Under the pieces are notes generated by a model. The model did no database searches and had not been told where the DNA came from. It worked only from the letters and a program-made list of their open reading frames with translations. 64,000 nt of DNA from Bacillota bacterium. GTDB taxonomy: Bacteria > Bacillota > Clostridia > Clostridiales > Clostridiaceae. Shown in pieces: positions 26,462-36,400 of this stretch; position 1 is the first letter of the stretch; the number at the start of each line of letters is the position of its first letter. The position numbers and the translations under genes are program-made. The stretch is taken from NCBI GenBank assembly GCA_021781745.1, contig JAJXWH010000011.1, positions 49,879 to 113,878 on the forward strand, written 5' to 3'.

Positions 26462-27130
26462 CTATTCAAAATATTTTTTTATATCTTCTAAGTTTTTAAT
26501 ATCTAAAATATCTTCAATGATTAAATTTAACCTATCACTATCTAAATTTTCTATTTTTTTATTATAATCATTATTTATATCTCCAAATTTTTTAATAAGT
26601 AAATTTTTAACTCTTCCTATATCCTTTAATCTAGAACTTTCTCTTTCTTTTTCTCTCCCTTTTTCAATTCCTTCTTTCTCGACTTTCTCTTTCATTTCTA
26701 TAATCATATATGCATTATTAGCTACCATATTCTCCACTCCTTCTCTATTAGCTTCTAGTATATTAACAACATTCTCTCTTACGGTTTCATCAACAGTATT
26801 TCTAAGCCAATGCTTTAATATTTCTCTTTCTCTACTTGTTAATTTATTAAATTTTAGTGCCACAGCCTTTAATCTCTCAAAAAATTCTAATGGTTCTACC
26901 TTCTGATCTAATAGAAATATAGCCGAAGTAATATTATTATTTTTACTAAGCTCCTCCTTAGTATATTGATGATTTACATCAAATAACTCATACTTGAAGT
27001 TCACTATATTATCTCCAAATAATTCATTTTGATTTATTATATCCTTAAAATATCTTAGTACATTCCACTTTCTTGTAGCATTATATAATACAATTGGAAC
27101 TACTGCAGGAACTCTAAATTCTTTTCTATT
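26462..27130 (-). pseudogene. Rpn-family (YhgA-like) recombination-promoting nuclease, C-terminal fragment
   Basis: The reading frame extends upstream of the ATG at 27004 to about 27130, giving FRVPAVVPIVLYNATRKWN, which matches the C-terminal half of the Rpn/PD-(D/E)XK nuclease domain. The rest, with ALKFNKLTSREREILKHWL and EKEGIEKGREKERE, is the usual C-terminal tail. The nuclease core (catalytic D and ExK) would lie upstream and is missing; a stop codon precedes 27130. The coding part is therefore inactive as it stands. Confidence 0.7.
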
Positions 27131-27322
27131 TTAAATAATCTGCCTTTATTTCTTTCTTCAAACTTAGAAATTTTATTATCTTCATTAAATCATTGTCAGT
27201 TTTAAATAAGTCACCTGGATATTTAATTCTAAATTCTTCTCTAGTTAGCCTCATTTGATCAAGAGCAACTTTTCTTACAAGCTTTTTTAATATTTCACAT
27301 GTTTCATAATTATTAATAGTTA
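27126..27322 (-). pseudogene. Unrecognised C-terminal gene fragment
   Basis: A frame that reads ILKKLVRKVALDQMRLTRE, then RIKYPGDLFKTDNDLMK and ends KEIKADYLK. It overlaps the Rpn fragment's first codons by about five bases. No start is present, so it is another remnant. A few bases upstream, the sequence becomes a plain AT-rich spacer. Confidence 0.35.
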
Positions 27323-27366
27323 AAACCTTTTCTCAAATCAATTTCTTTATTAATTATCAATAATCT

Positions 27367-27418
27367 TCAAAAAAACAACCTAACCTAAATTAACTTTAAT
27401 AAGTTCCCTAGGTTAGGC
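27367..27418 (-). terminator. Terminator of the HATPase-RES-DUF4325 group
   Basis: CCTAACCTA at 27379-27387 pairs with TAGGTTAGG at 27409-27417, and on the minus strand is followed by TTGTTTTTTT. It lies just after the stop of the 112-aa gene. Confidence 0.8.
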
Positions 27419-27436
27419 TTTAGTTATACTATATAT

Positions 27437-27775
27437 TTAATTGCTAACTTTCTTATAATTCACTCTTGATAATGATATTGCATTAGCAATCGAATGCCTC
27501 AATGTTTTTACTTGTGATTGATTAACAAAGCCCCTGAATGCCATAAGTTCTTCTAATTTCTTTCCATCTAATTCAAAGAATAACTTTCCAATTGAGTTAT
27601 TTAAAAACGCAGTTGTAATATTATTAATATTTTCAAAATTAATATAAAATCGTTTTTCCTTAACTAAAAAGTCTCTTATAATTGGCAAGATTTCATTATA
27701 AGCCAAATCACCTTGAGTTGGTGTTTCGGCATTATTAGAGGATATTACATCAAATAATTTTATTTCATTTTCCAT
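27437..27775 (-). CDS. STAS-like DUF4325 protein
   Basis: 112 residues. FYINFENINNITTAFLNNSIGKLF fits the DUF4325 fold, a STAS-like domain in which the FL-N-SIG-LF stretch sits next to the ligand site (about residues 44-67). DUF4325 proteins often stand next to a HATPase, as antisigma-like partners. It overlaps the RES-domain gene by 11 bases, so it is last in the group. A conflict role is inferred from its neighbours. Confidence 0.65.
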   Translation of the reverse strand: MENEIKLFDVISSNNAETPTQGDLAYNEILPIIRDFLVKEKRFYINFENINNITTAFLNNSIGKLFFELDGKKLEELMAFRGFVNQSQVKTLRHSIANAISLSRVNYKKVSN

Positions 27776-29066
27776 TCAGCTCATCCTCCTTTAATTCTTC
27801 TTTTATATTTAATATTATATTTCTTAATAGTAAACAATGCAAGTTAATAGCTTTCATAAACAATTTTTCTCCGTTATTATTGTTTTCGGGTATGATATCA
27901 TTATATAAAATTAAAATACTATTTATATTATATAATATATCCATATTAACTTTTCCTTGAATTTCTGACTTATTTAAGATTGAATTTAATATCTCTAGCG
28001 ATTTTTTAGGATTATAGTATTGTTCATTTATACTCTGTTCAAATATTATGGGAGCAGATAATAACAGCTTTTCATATAAATTCCTATCATAAACATATGT
28101 TACATCCTTTATTTTGTCTTTATCATAATTAGTGAACACGCATATATTTTTATATATTTCATTTATTAATATTTCATTTTCCATAGTATTTTCATCGTAA
28201 TATGCCTTGGTAGATGTATACATTATCCCATCAAAATTTTCATTTTTTAAAATTTGAGCAAACATTTGAGGCAAAACATATTCTTCACAAAAACTTGTAT
28301 TCTTCAACTCATTTCTTCTTTGAAAACTACAACAAGATGATAGAATCATTAGAAATAAAAGTTTCTTAAAATCATACTTTTCAAAATTAATAGTCTCAGT
28401 ATCATCTTCAATCATATTATAGGCAACATTCATAGAAGTATTATCATTGTTATTTTTTATGTATCTATAGAAAAGATTACTATTATTAAATATTTTCAGA
28501 TTATATTTCTCCTTAAATCTAAATGAAGAGATCCTTAAGTCTTCACTTTTTTCAAGTTCTCTATAAACACAATATGGACTCGTTGCTAAATATAGTAACG
28601 GCTGTCCTACTAAAGAATATCTTTGGTTTCCAATAAAGAATCGTTTATTAAATGGTATATGAAACATATCCCAGTGGGAGATAAATTCCTTGCTGTTCCT
28701 TCCTCTAAATAATATGGAATTATCAATAGTTTCATCGAAGGTTAAAATTCCATAGTCAGTCAATATATTTTTAAATTCGGATATAGAATCTGATATTTCT
28801 GCATTTATCCACATTGCATATATATTTAGTAATTTATTAATAAAAGTGTCTATTTCTTTAACATCAATTTCCTTTAAAGCATTGACAATGATTTTATTCT
28901 TCTTATTATCATGACCATCACATAGAAGATTCAGATTTTCTTCAAATTCAGTTAAAAATGAGTTTTTATATCTATAAAGTGTATGCTCAAATCGATCACT
29001 TCTCATTTGTGCACTTCTTCTTAATGTACATTGATAACCTTCTTTTAAAAAGCAAATAATACACAT
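27765..29066 (-). CDS. RES-domain-like protein
   Basis: 433 residues. From about residue 115, LFRGRNSKEFIS, then FIGNQRYSLVGQPLLYLATS and CVYRELEKSEDLRIS, resembles the RES fold (an NAD-consuming toxin domain in RES-Xre pairs), with the R-G-R and the Y-L-A/RE positions in place. The N-terminus (MCIICF) and the C-terminal ~200 residues are not assigned. The start ATG has AAAGGAGG upstream. Between a HATPase and a DUF4325 protein, it may be the toxic effector of a three-gene module. NADase activity is not certain. Confidence 0.5.
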   Translation of the reverse strand: MCIICFLKEGYQCTLRRSAQMRSDRFEHTLYRYKNSFLTEFEENLNLLCDGHDNKKNKIIVNALKEIDVKEIDTFINKLLNIYAMWINAEISDSISEFKNILTDYGILTFDETIDNSILFRGRNSKEFISHWDMFHIPFNKRFFIGNQRYSLVGQPLLYLATSPYCVYRELEKSEDLRISSFRFKEKYNLKIFNNSNLFYRYIKNNNDNTSMNVAYNMIEDDTETINFEKYDFKKLLFLMILSSCCSFQRRNELKNTSFCEEYVLPQMFAQILKNENFDGIMYTSTKAYYDENTMENEILINEIYKNICVFTNYDKDKIKDVTYVYDRNLYEKLLLSAPIIFEQSINEQYYNPKKSLEILNSILNKSEIQGKVNMDILYNINSILILYNDIIPENNNNGEKLFMKAINLHCLLLRNIILNIKEELKEDELNGK

Positions 29067-29067
29067 A

Positions 29068-29481
29068 TTATAAAAACTCCTCCTTTAGCAAATCAGAAAT
29101 ATTAAATTCATTATTATAATTAAATTCATTATTAATTTTTATATCCTTTATCGGAACTTTCACAGTAACTGCAGTTCCAGGAAATTCACAATCCAAATCA
29201 TTTAATTCATATGGAATATCCTTGTCGCCATCAGCTCTATAGAATCCTTTGCCGGATACAATAATTATTTTTCCATTGCAATCTTTAACCAAATCCAATA
29301 ATAAATATAATCCAAGACCTCCCGGTCCTTCAGATTTTGTTTCTCTAGTTGTATTAGATTTTTGCATAGCCCAATTTATATATTCACATTCTGTATCATA
29401 ATTCAACGATATAACACTTTTAATATTTTCGGCAAATGTTAATCCATTGTTAACAATGGAAAAAATCAAATAATTTTCATC
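29068..29481 (-). pseudogene. HATPase (GHKL) C-terminal half, truncated at its N-box side
   Basis: The frame starts at about 29481 (DENYLIFSIVNNGLTF), which is the G1-box region of a GHKL ATPase, and continues with GPGGLGLYLLLDLV (G2 box). The N-terminal half with the N-box is missing. Immediately upstream in the same direction lies the end of the hsdS gene, overlapping by a few bases, so the join is a deletion or recombination scar. It still sits in front of the RES gene, two bases away, and may be translated from a TTG at 29469. Confidence 0.65.
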
Positions 29482-30097
29482 CTATTAATTTTTCTGTTAA
29501 ATTACCACTAAAAGCTATCTCTAAAACAGCGCTCTTCCTCTTCTCAAATCCCTCTCTAGCCTCTTCTATTAATTCTTTAGCCTTATTTAACTTTTCAAAA
29601 AGACTATCTATTCTATTAACAATTCTTTGTTGCTCTTTTAATGGTGGAAGTGGTAAATAAAATTCTTCAAATGCTTTTACCGTAACTTGTGGCTGTGCTG
29701 TTCCCGACACTAACATATCTCTATTAGATGAAATAAGTAGATATTTTAAAAATTCATTTGTTATCCTTGCATCTTTTTGAGATAATATTAATGAATTATT
29801 AGTAATAAAACTATAAGGAGCAGCTATATTGACGCTTCCTGAATATGCTCCCCTACAACTGATTAATACTTTTTCCTTATCATATAAATACCTGTCATAA
29901 AATCCTATATAACCATTAGCCCCAAATACTGGATATCCTTTCTCTAAAAGTTTTTTTGTTGAAAGATTCTTTCCATAAATTACATCAATTAAATTTAATG
30001 ATTTAACCCATAACCAATTTTTCGGCACACCATAAGGCCCATCTTCAATAATAGCCTCTCCAAGTTTTTTCTCCAATGTCATAGTACTCTTTTCCAT
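29477..30097 (-). pseudogene. hsdS: Type I restriction specificity subunit (HsdS), half-length
   Basis: About 206 residues, roughly half of a usual HsdS. One target-recognition domain (YPVFGANGYIGFYDRYLYD, then VLISCRGAYSGSVN, FITNNSLILS) is followed by the conserved hinge QPQVTVKAFEEFYLPLPPL, a coiled region EQQRIVNRIDSLFEKL and the tail AFSGNLTEKLIG. The second recognition domain is missing; the next bases belong to a HATPase fragment. The ATG at 30097 is preferred because GGGG lies upstream. Half-size HsdS can dimerise, but with hsdM and hsdR broken this is a remnant. Confidence 0.75.
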
Positions 30098-30113
30098 TTT
30101 TTTCACCATCCCC

Positions 30114-30485
30114 TTACTTCTCTAAGCTTCTTAATTCTTTAATGACGCTCATAAGTAAGTCAGTTGCTTCTTCAAGTTTTGCTACTGCTTCTTCTGCACT
30201 TTCTATTGGATCTGGAAGGTCTTTGTAATCTAAAATTGAATCATCTTTTATAAGTCCTAAATCTAAATTGTTATTCTTTTCTTTGATTTCTTCCCTAGTG
30301 AATTTGTTCCATCTTTCGTCTTGAACTTCTTCTCTATTTTCAGCAGTATATGCTTTTACAAAATCATTAAAATGTGATTCCTTTAATTGATTTGTCTTAC
30401 CAAAGTTTTGCATGTTTGTTCTTAAATCGTAAAACCATACTTCTTTCGTATTATCTTTATCTGTCGTACCTCTTGTAAAGAATAA
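30114..30485 (-). pseudogene. hsdM: Type I methyltransferase (HsdM) C-terminal fragment
   Basis: The frame extends upstream of the ATG at 30413 to about 30485 with LFFTRGTTDKDNTKEVWFYD and RTNMQNFGKTNQLKES, the usual C-terminal stretch of HsdM (N6-adenine DNA methylase). The catalytic NPPF part is missing. The tail ends in VAKLEEATDLLMSVIKELRS. It follows, in another frame and with overlap, a truncated AAA-type gene, so it was cut off by a deletion; the hsdS fragment is 16 bases downstream. Confidence 0.75.
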
Positions 30486-31203
30486 TTGGCTTCATGAAAG
30501 CTAAGAATAAAAGAACTCCTTGTCTTTCTAAAAATTCCATATCTCTTGTGCTATAATTTTCTTTCATAAACTGTTGAAATCTAAGGAGCACCCGCTCCAT
30601 ATTAATAGTATTGTCTTCCATTATAAAATTATCTTTAAAATTATATCTAGACATTGCTACAGTATCTGCTTTGGATATCATATAATTATAAATAACTTCC
30701 TTAAAAATTTGATTTGATACAGCAATATTGTTATTTTCGTCTTTTATTAAATATCCAAACATATGTCCTAAATCAATGGTTGGATTGTTTATATTGTATG
30801 ATATTGGCAAACCACAAATTAATATATTATACAAACACTCATACAACTTTAAGTTATTTTCTAGATTTTTGATTAAATCATCAAATAGAGTATTTTTATC
30901 CTCTAACAATAATTTTACAGCTTTTTGTATATCTGAAATTGTCCATTCTCTTTTGACTTCTGATAATAAATCTTCATCAATAATTTGGCATATTCTTGAT
31001 ACTAAAAATGGATATCCTGAGGTAAATTTATATATTAAGTTACTGATTGCTCTTATATCTAATAATAAATTGTTTTCTTGAGCATAATTATTTAACATAG
31101 TGCTTATATCTTCTTCGCTAAAACTCATATCCACATTAAATAGTCTATTATTAGAGTTTTTATCTACTTCATCTACAATGTTAATATCTTCCAAACACTT
31201 CAA
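30457..31203 (-). pseudogene. AAA-like ATPase C-terminal part, cut off at both ends
   Basis: 248 codons. LFNVDMSFSEEDISTMLNNY, SGYPFLVSRICQIIDEDLL and LERQGVLLFLAFMKPII belong to an AAA-like ATPase family whose members go on into a PD-(D/E)XK-like tail. Here the family sequence stops at AFMKPI and the frame runs into the HsdM fragment (near 30480). The P-loop half is missing too; the apparent start is a TTG. So this is an internal slice of a gene joined to the R-M ghost. Confidence 0.6.
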
Positions 31204-31211
31204 CGTATTAG

Positions 31212-32894
31212 TTAATCTTCGCTTAATTTAATAATACAATCCTTCTTATAAAAAGAAATACCATATTTAATTATTTTTTCATAGCCTTCCTGCTTAAGTT
31301 CTTCATCATATTTGTTCTTTTCTATTTGTTTTAAAGCTTCATCACACATTTTATAAATATCTTTTGGTTCTTTACATATCTTAAGTTCCAGTATTACTGC
31401 TGGATCAAATATTGATGGTGATTTTATATAAATATCACATCTTCCATCTCCTGTTTCTCTATTTGATTTCACAATGTGGTCATGCATGTTTGCAAGAACT
31501 CCAACTACAAAGCCATGATAAAAATTCTCATACGCATCATTAAAACTTATAGTTTCTCTTAAAAGTTTATTTAATTCCTTTTGAAATGTATTAGTATCTT
31601 TATCAAAAATTGCAGTATATAATTTACTCAAGTCTTTTACTTTTATCTTATCTTCAAACCACTTTAATATTTTAGTTCTAAAAATATATTTAACCTCTTC
31701 ATTAGGTATTTTAAGCTCTAAATATTTTTGATTTGTTTCATCAATTCTTTCATTGATTTTTTTGAAGTATCCTGTGAAAAACATAAAATTCCATAGATTG
31801 TCCATTGTATCATATATTTCATCGTACGTAATATCTTCATGAACTGGTTTTTCTATTGTTTTCCCCTCAATTAATAATTCTATTTCCTGTTTAGTTTTAG
31901 AATCTGCTCTTTCTATCAGACTTTTAACTATACTGTTAGAACTTGTATTTGCCCAATATGATGAAGGAAAGATATTTTTATTCTTATATAAATCTTTCAC
32001 AAACTTTACAACACTCCATGGATTATATACCTGCGCTTGCCCAAAAATATATCCATTATACCAGCTTTTTGTTAGTTCTTCTTTTTCCCCTAAATCGTAA
32101 TCATCAAGGAGTTTACTAACTTCTTTTTGAGTAAATCCAAAGTACTCATCATAATATTCATTTAATATTGAGATAATATCTAAGTTATTTAAACCTGTAA
32201 ATATACTTTCCTTTGAAATCCTAAGACATCCTGTTATAACCGAAAATTCTAAGGAACTGTTGGTTTTCAATGCAGATTCAAAAAGTGACCTTATAAAAGA
32301 AATCATTTTATCATAAAAGCCTTCAAAGAAAGCATTTTCAAGTGGAACATCATATTCATCTATAAGAATTATTACTTTCTTTTCATGGTACTTTTCTAAG
32401 CAGCTGGATAAAAATTGTAATGCCTTTGCATAATCAGAATCCTTAGCTTTCTTATTTAAGATATTTAAAAAATTCTCTTTTTCACTATCAAGTAAGTTTT
32501 GACTATCCAATATATAAACATGTCTTGCATATTCCTTACTGATTTCATCAATCAAACATTCATAAGCCATTTGAAATGTTGCTTGCTTTGCAGACTTTAA
32601 GGATAGATTTATTACAGGATATTTTCCCATATGAGATAAATACTTTTCTCCTGCATTCATTATCTTTAAATTATTAAATAAATAGGAATTATCTTTTCCT
32701 CTATCTTCAAAAAAATACTGAAGCATACTCATATTCAATGTCTTTCCGAACCTTCTTGGCCTTGTAAACAAATTTACATCGGCTTTATTATCTAACAAAT
32801 TTTTTATAAGCAATGTCTTATCTACATAATAATAATCTCTTGTTATTAATTTTTCAAAATTATCTATACCTATTGGTAATGGTTTAAATTCCAT
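31212..32894 (-). CDS. AAA-ATPase-like protein with C-terminal PD-(D/E)XK nuclease domain (DUF1703)
   Basis: 560 residues, the normal length for this family. The N-terminus is LPIGIDNFEKLITRDYYYVDKT with P-loop-like TRPRRFGKTLNMSML, then VIILIDEYDVPLENAF (Walker B). The C-terminal part has GDGRCDIYIKSPSIFDPAVILELKI, the D...ELK core of a PD-(D/E)XK nuclease. These proteins are numerous in clostridia and Bacteroidetes and of uncertain function, possibly mobile or defensive. The ORF looks intact and stands between two remnant regions. Confidence 0.8.
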   Translation of the reverse strand: MEFKPLPIGIDNFEKLITRDYYYVDKTLLIKNLLDNKADVNLFTRPRRFGKTLNMSMLQYFFEDRGKDNSYLFNNLKIMNAGEKYLSHMGKYPVINLSLKSAKQATFQMAYECLIDEISKEYARHVYILDSQNLLDSEKENFLNILNKKAKDSDYAKALQFLSSCLEKYHEKKVIILIDEYDVPLENAFFEGFYDKMISFIRSLFESALKTNSSLEFSVITGCLRISKESIFTGLNNLDIISILNEYYDEYFGFTQKEVSKLLDDYDLGEKEELTKSWYNGYIFGQAQVYNPWSVVKFVKDLYKNKNIFPSSYWANTSSNSIVKSLIERADSKTKQEIELLIEGKTIEKPVHEDITYDEIYDTMDNLWNFMFFTGYFKKINERIDETNQKYLELKIPNEEVKYIFRTKILKWFEDKIKVKDLSKLYTAIFDKDTNTFQKELNKLLRETISFNDAYENFYHGFVVGVLANMHDHIVKSNRETGDGRCDIYIKSPSIFDPAVILELKICKEPKDIYKMCDEALKQIEKNKYDEELKQEGYEKIIKYGISFYKKDCIIKLSED

Positions 32895-32921
32895 ATTATC
32901 ACTTCCATTCCATATACATAT

Positions 32922-32951
32922 TAGACATAATCAAAGATTTGATTATGTCTA
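32922..32951. other. 11-bp inverted repeat upstream of the AAA/PD-(D/E)XK gene
   Basis: TAGACATAATC at 32922-32932 pairs with 32941-32951 around eight bases. On the plus strand CTTTTTATA follows. It sits about 28 bases upstream of the gene start on the minus strand, so it may be an operator or an older terminator; there is no way to decide here. Confidence 0.4.
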
Positions 32952-33086
32952 CTTTTTATAGTATATCCTATAATTAAATTACTTAATATAACTACCTCTT
33001 TTAACATTACTTTTTCTATTTTACTCAACCAATTTTCTTGAGGTTTTGTAAAAATTAGCTTCTTTTTCTTCTATAGAAAACATGTA

Positions 33087-33221
33087 TTAAACTACAATTT
33101 CACCAAACATACCACATTTAATAAATGTAGTATTTGAATCTATGTAAAGATTTCTTTCTGCAAGTCTTCCTAGATTTTCTAGGATTGGCCATTTTTCTTT
33201 TAGGAATGTAAAGTTACTCAT
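33087..33221 (-). pseudogene. hsdR: HsdR N-terminal fragment (44 aa)
   Basis: Starts MSNFTFLKEKWPILENLGRL, then AERNLYIDSNTTFIKCGMFGE, which is the usual N-terminus of type I restriction subunits (HsdR), and stops after VV. The ATG at 33221 has GAGGTG upstream. The remaining ~900 codons are gone. It lies upstream, in operon order, of the hsdM and hsdS fragments with two other genes in between. The rest of the intergenic stretch 32952-33428 shows no gene. Confidence 0.75.
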
Positions 33222-33428
33222 TGGATTCACCTCATTTATGATAAGTTATTGTATCTCAAATTTTGATCTTATTCACTAATTTACAACTTAATTATATTTT
33301 ACCATAAAAAGGGGCATTTTTCTTGCTCTAAATACAATTTATCACTAAATTAGTTTATTCTTTCATTGAGGATTTTTCCAACATTTACTTCTATATACCA
33401 TTAGATAATTATGGATTAATACATCTTC

Positions 33429-36400
33429 TTAAATCACAATACTCTTATTAGCCTTATTTATAATTTTAGCTGGTATTTCTTTCTCAAGCTTCCAAACAAA
33501 ACTTATTGGTTTATTTCCAGTATGGCTAACGTACTCACATAAACCTAAATAAGTAAAGGTCGCAGTTATTCCATCTCTTTCTTTATTTTCCCTAACAAAT
33601 AAAGCTACTTTACTATTTAAAGCTTTATGATTTATATATCTCTTTCCAGTAATGCTTTCTACAGAAGTCGTGCTTTGACTTTGCCAATGAAATAAGTTTT
33701 CATTAATAGCATAATCTTCGTAGAGCGTTGATGGCGAGAAATCTTTATCGCTTTTATTTAAGGTAATAAAGAATATGTCTAAAGCTTTATCTTTAAAATA
33801 TTTTACACCTTCTCTAAAAGCCGGCTTTTTATTTTCATTAAAATATCCAAGTGCTGCCATAACTTGATCTCTTGAATATTCACAATGTAAATCTAAAGGA
33901 CAAGGAAAACCAAGCTCTACTGTCTCATCAATAAAATCGATATTGTTATAATTATAGGATAATATGCTTATGGCTTCCTTAATCATATTTTCATTTTTTA
34001 ATAAGCTAACAATTCCTTCCTTTGTTGATTTAAAACCTTGTTTTTCTGGTGACTCATTATAAAATGTATAATATAACATATTTAGCATAAGAACTTCTTC
34101 TTCATTTAAATCATTATTATAGATATCATTATTGTTAAATATATTTAATATAAAATTTATAAGTCTTCTAGAATTAATATTGAATAAATTCTTTAATTTT
34201 TTTGTTATTTCTTTCTCTTGCTCTTCATAAAACTCTTCTTTTAATCCTGCTATCACAAGCATTCTGCTAAAGCTTCTATCACCTGATTTTCCAAAGAAAT
34301 CTACTAAGGATAAGTGATAATAGTTTAAAAAGTTTTCTAGATTCAATTCAATATTAGTTTCCAATATAAAGTTCTTTAATTTGACTATTAAATTTGCTTT
34401 ATTATTAGCTGAGGATTTCACATTTCTTAAAATATATTCTTTTGCTTGTTTTTCAAGTTGAATATAACAGCCCTTAGGTAAAGTTAAAAATCCATTTTCT
34501 ATATAGTCTTTAATTGGATGATTCGTTTTACCTATAAGTGCTCTAAACTTTTCCTCAAAGTTATAATTCTTATGTGCTTGGCCCACAAAATCTAATACTG
34601 TTAGACATTCTTTACCTTCACTTAATCTTAAACCTCTTCCTAATTGCTGCAAAAACACTGTTAAGCTTTCAGTTGGTCTTAAGAACAAAACTGTATTAAT
34701 TTCAGGTATATCAACACCTTCATTATATAAATCTACTACAAAAATAAACTTTATTTCGCCACTTACTAATTTTCTTTTAGCATCAGCTCTTTCATTATCT
34801 TCACTATTGCTATGTAAAGCTAGTGACGGTATATTATTTTCATTAAAGCTTTTTGCCATAAACTTAGCATGTTCAACACTAACACAAAATCCAAGTCCAA
34901 TTATTTCATCTAAAGCTGTAACATAATTTTTAAGACTTTGTACTATTTGTTTTACTCTAAGATCATTTCCAGTATAAAGGTTACTTAATTCTGTAATATC
35001 ATAACCTCTTCTACCCCACTTAAGCTTAGATAAATCAATAGTGTCAGTAACAACAAAATATTGAAATGGACTTAATAACTTTCTGTTAATAGCTTCATTT
35101 AGCCTAATTTCCGCACTAATTCTATCATCAAAATATTTAAAAACATCTCCTCCATCTGCTCTTTCAGGAGTTGCTGTAAGTCCTAGTAAAATTTTAGGTT
35201 TATAATACTCTAATAATCTCTGATACGATGGAGCTGCTGCATGGTGAAATTCATCTACAATAATAAAATCATAATAATCACTTGAAGTGACTTCACATAA
35301 ATTTTTACTATTTAAGCTTTGAATAGAAACAAATAAATGCTCCAAAGAAGTAGGAATATTATTTCCAACCATTAAATCTCCAAAATTATTATCTTTGAGT
35401 ATAGCTCTAAAAGTATCTCTGCTTTGTTTTAAGATTTCCTCTCTATGAGCTACAAATAATAATTTATTACTACTCATCTTGTTTTCCTTGCAAAAATCTT
35501 TATAATCAAAAGCTGAAATTACAGTCTTTCCAACACCTGTAGCTGCAATTATTAAATTTCTATACTTCTTAAATATTTCTCTTTCAACTTTAAGTTTTTC
35601 TAGGATTTCTTTTTGATAAGAATAAGGCTTTATATCAAAAACAAAATTAAACTCAGTTTCATCAACATATTTTTCTTTCATTAAGGATTTAGATAAAACT
35701 TCCTTGTCACTATCAGTTCCTAAGTAGCTTATAAATTCTGAATCATTCCAGTAACTTTCAAAAGTAGCTTCAAATTTCTTAATAATATCAAAAGAATCTC
35801 TTTCTGTAACTTTTATATTCCATTCAAGCCCAGAAGTTAAAGCAGCATTTGAAAGATTAGATGACCCTATGTAAGCAGTAGTAAACCCTGTTTCCCTCTT
35901 AAACATATAAGCCTTTGCATGAAGCCTAGTTCTTTCAGTATCATAAGATATTTTAATTTCAGTATTAGGAAGTTTGCTTAATTCATAAATAGCTTTAGCA
36001 TCCGTTGCACCCATATAAGATGTAGTTATTATTCTTAGCTTTTTATCATTGTTGGTTGCTTCCCTTAAGCTATCAATAATACATCTAAGCCCACTCCATT
36101 TAACAAAAGATATAAGTAAATCTATTGAATCACAAGAAAGAATCTCTCTATTTAACTCACTAAGCATATTAGGCTCCATAATAGAGCCTGTAAATAAGGA
36201 ACTTTGAGAAATAGAAGTCATAGGCCTTACAGCTTTTCCGTTACTTAAAGCTCTTTTATTATTTATCTTCAAATAAAGGGAAGTTAAAAGCTCTCCACTT
36301 TCATCAATCTTATATTTTTTAATATCATCTTCATTAGCTTCCTTGGCTAAAATATTAATTATCTTATTACATACTTCAATTTGCTTTAAAAGTTTATCAT

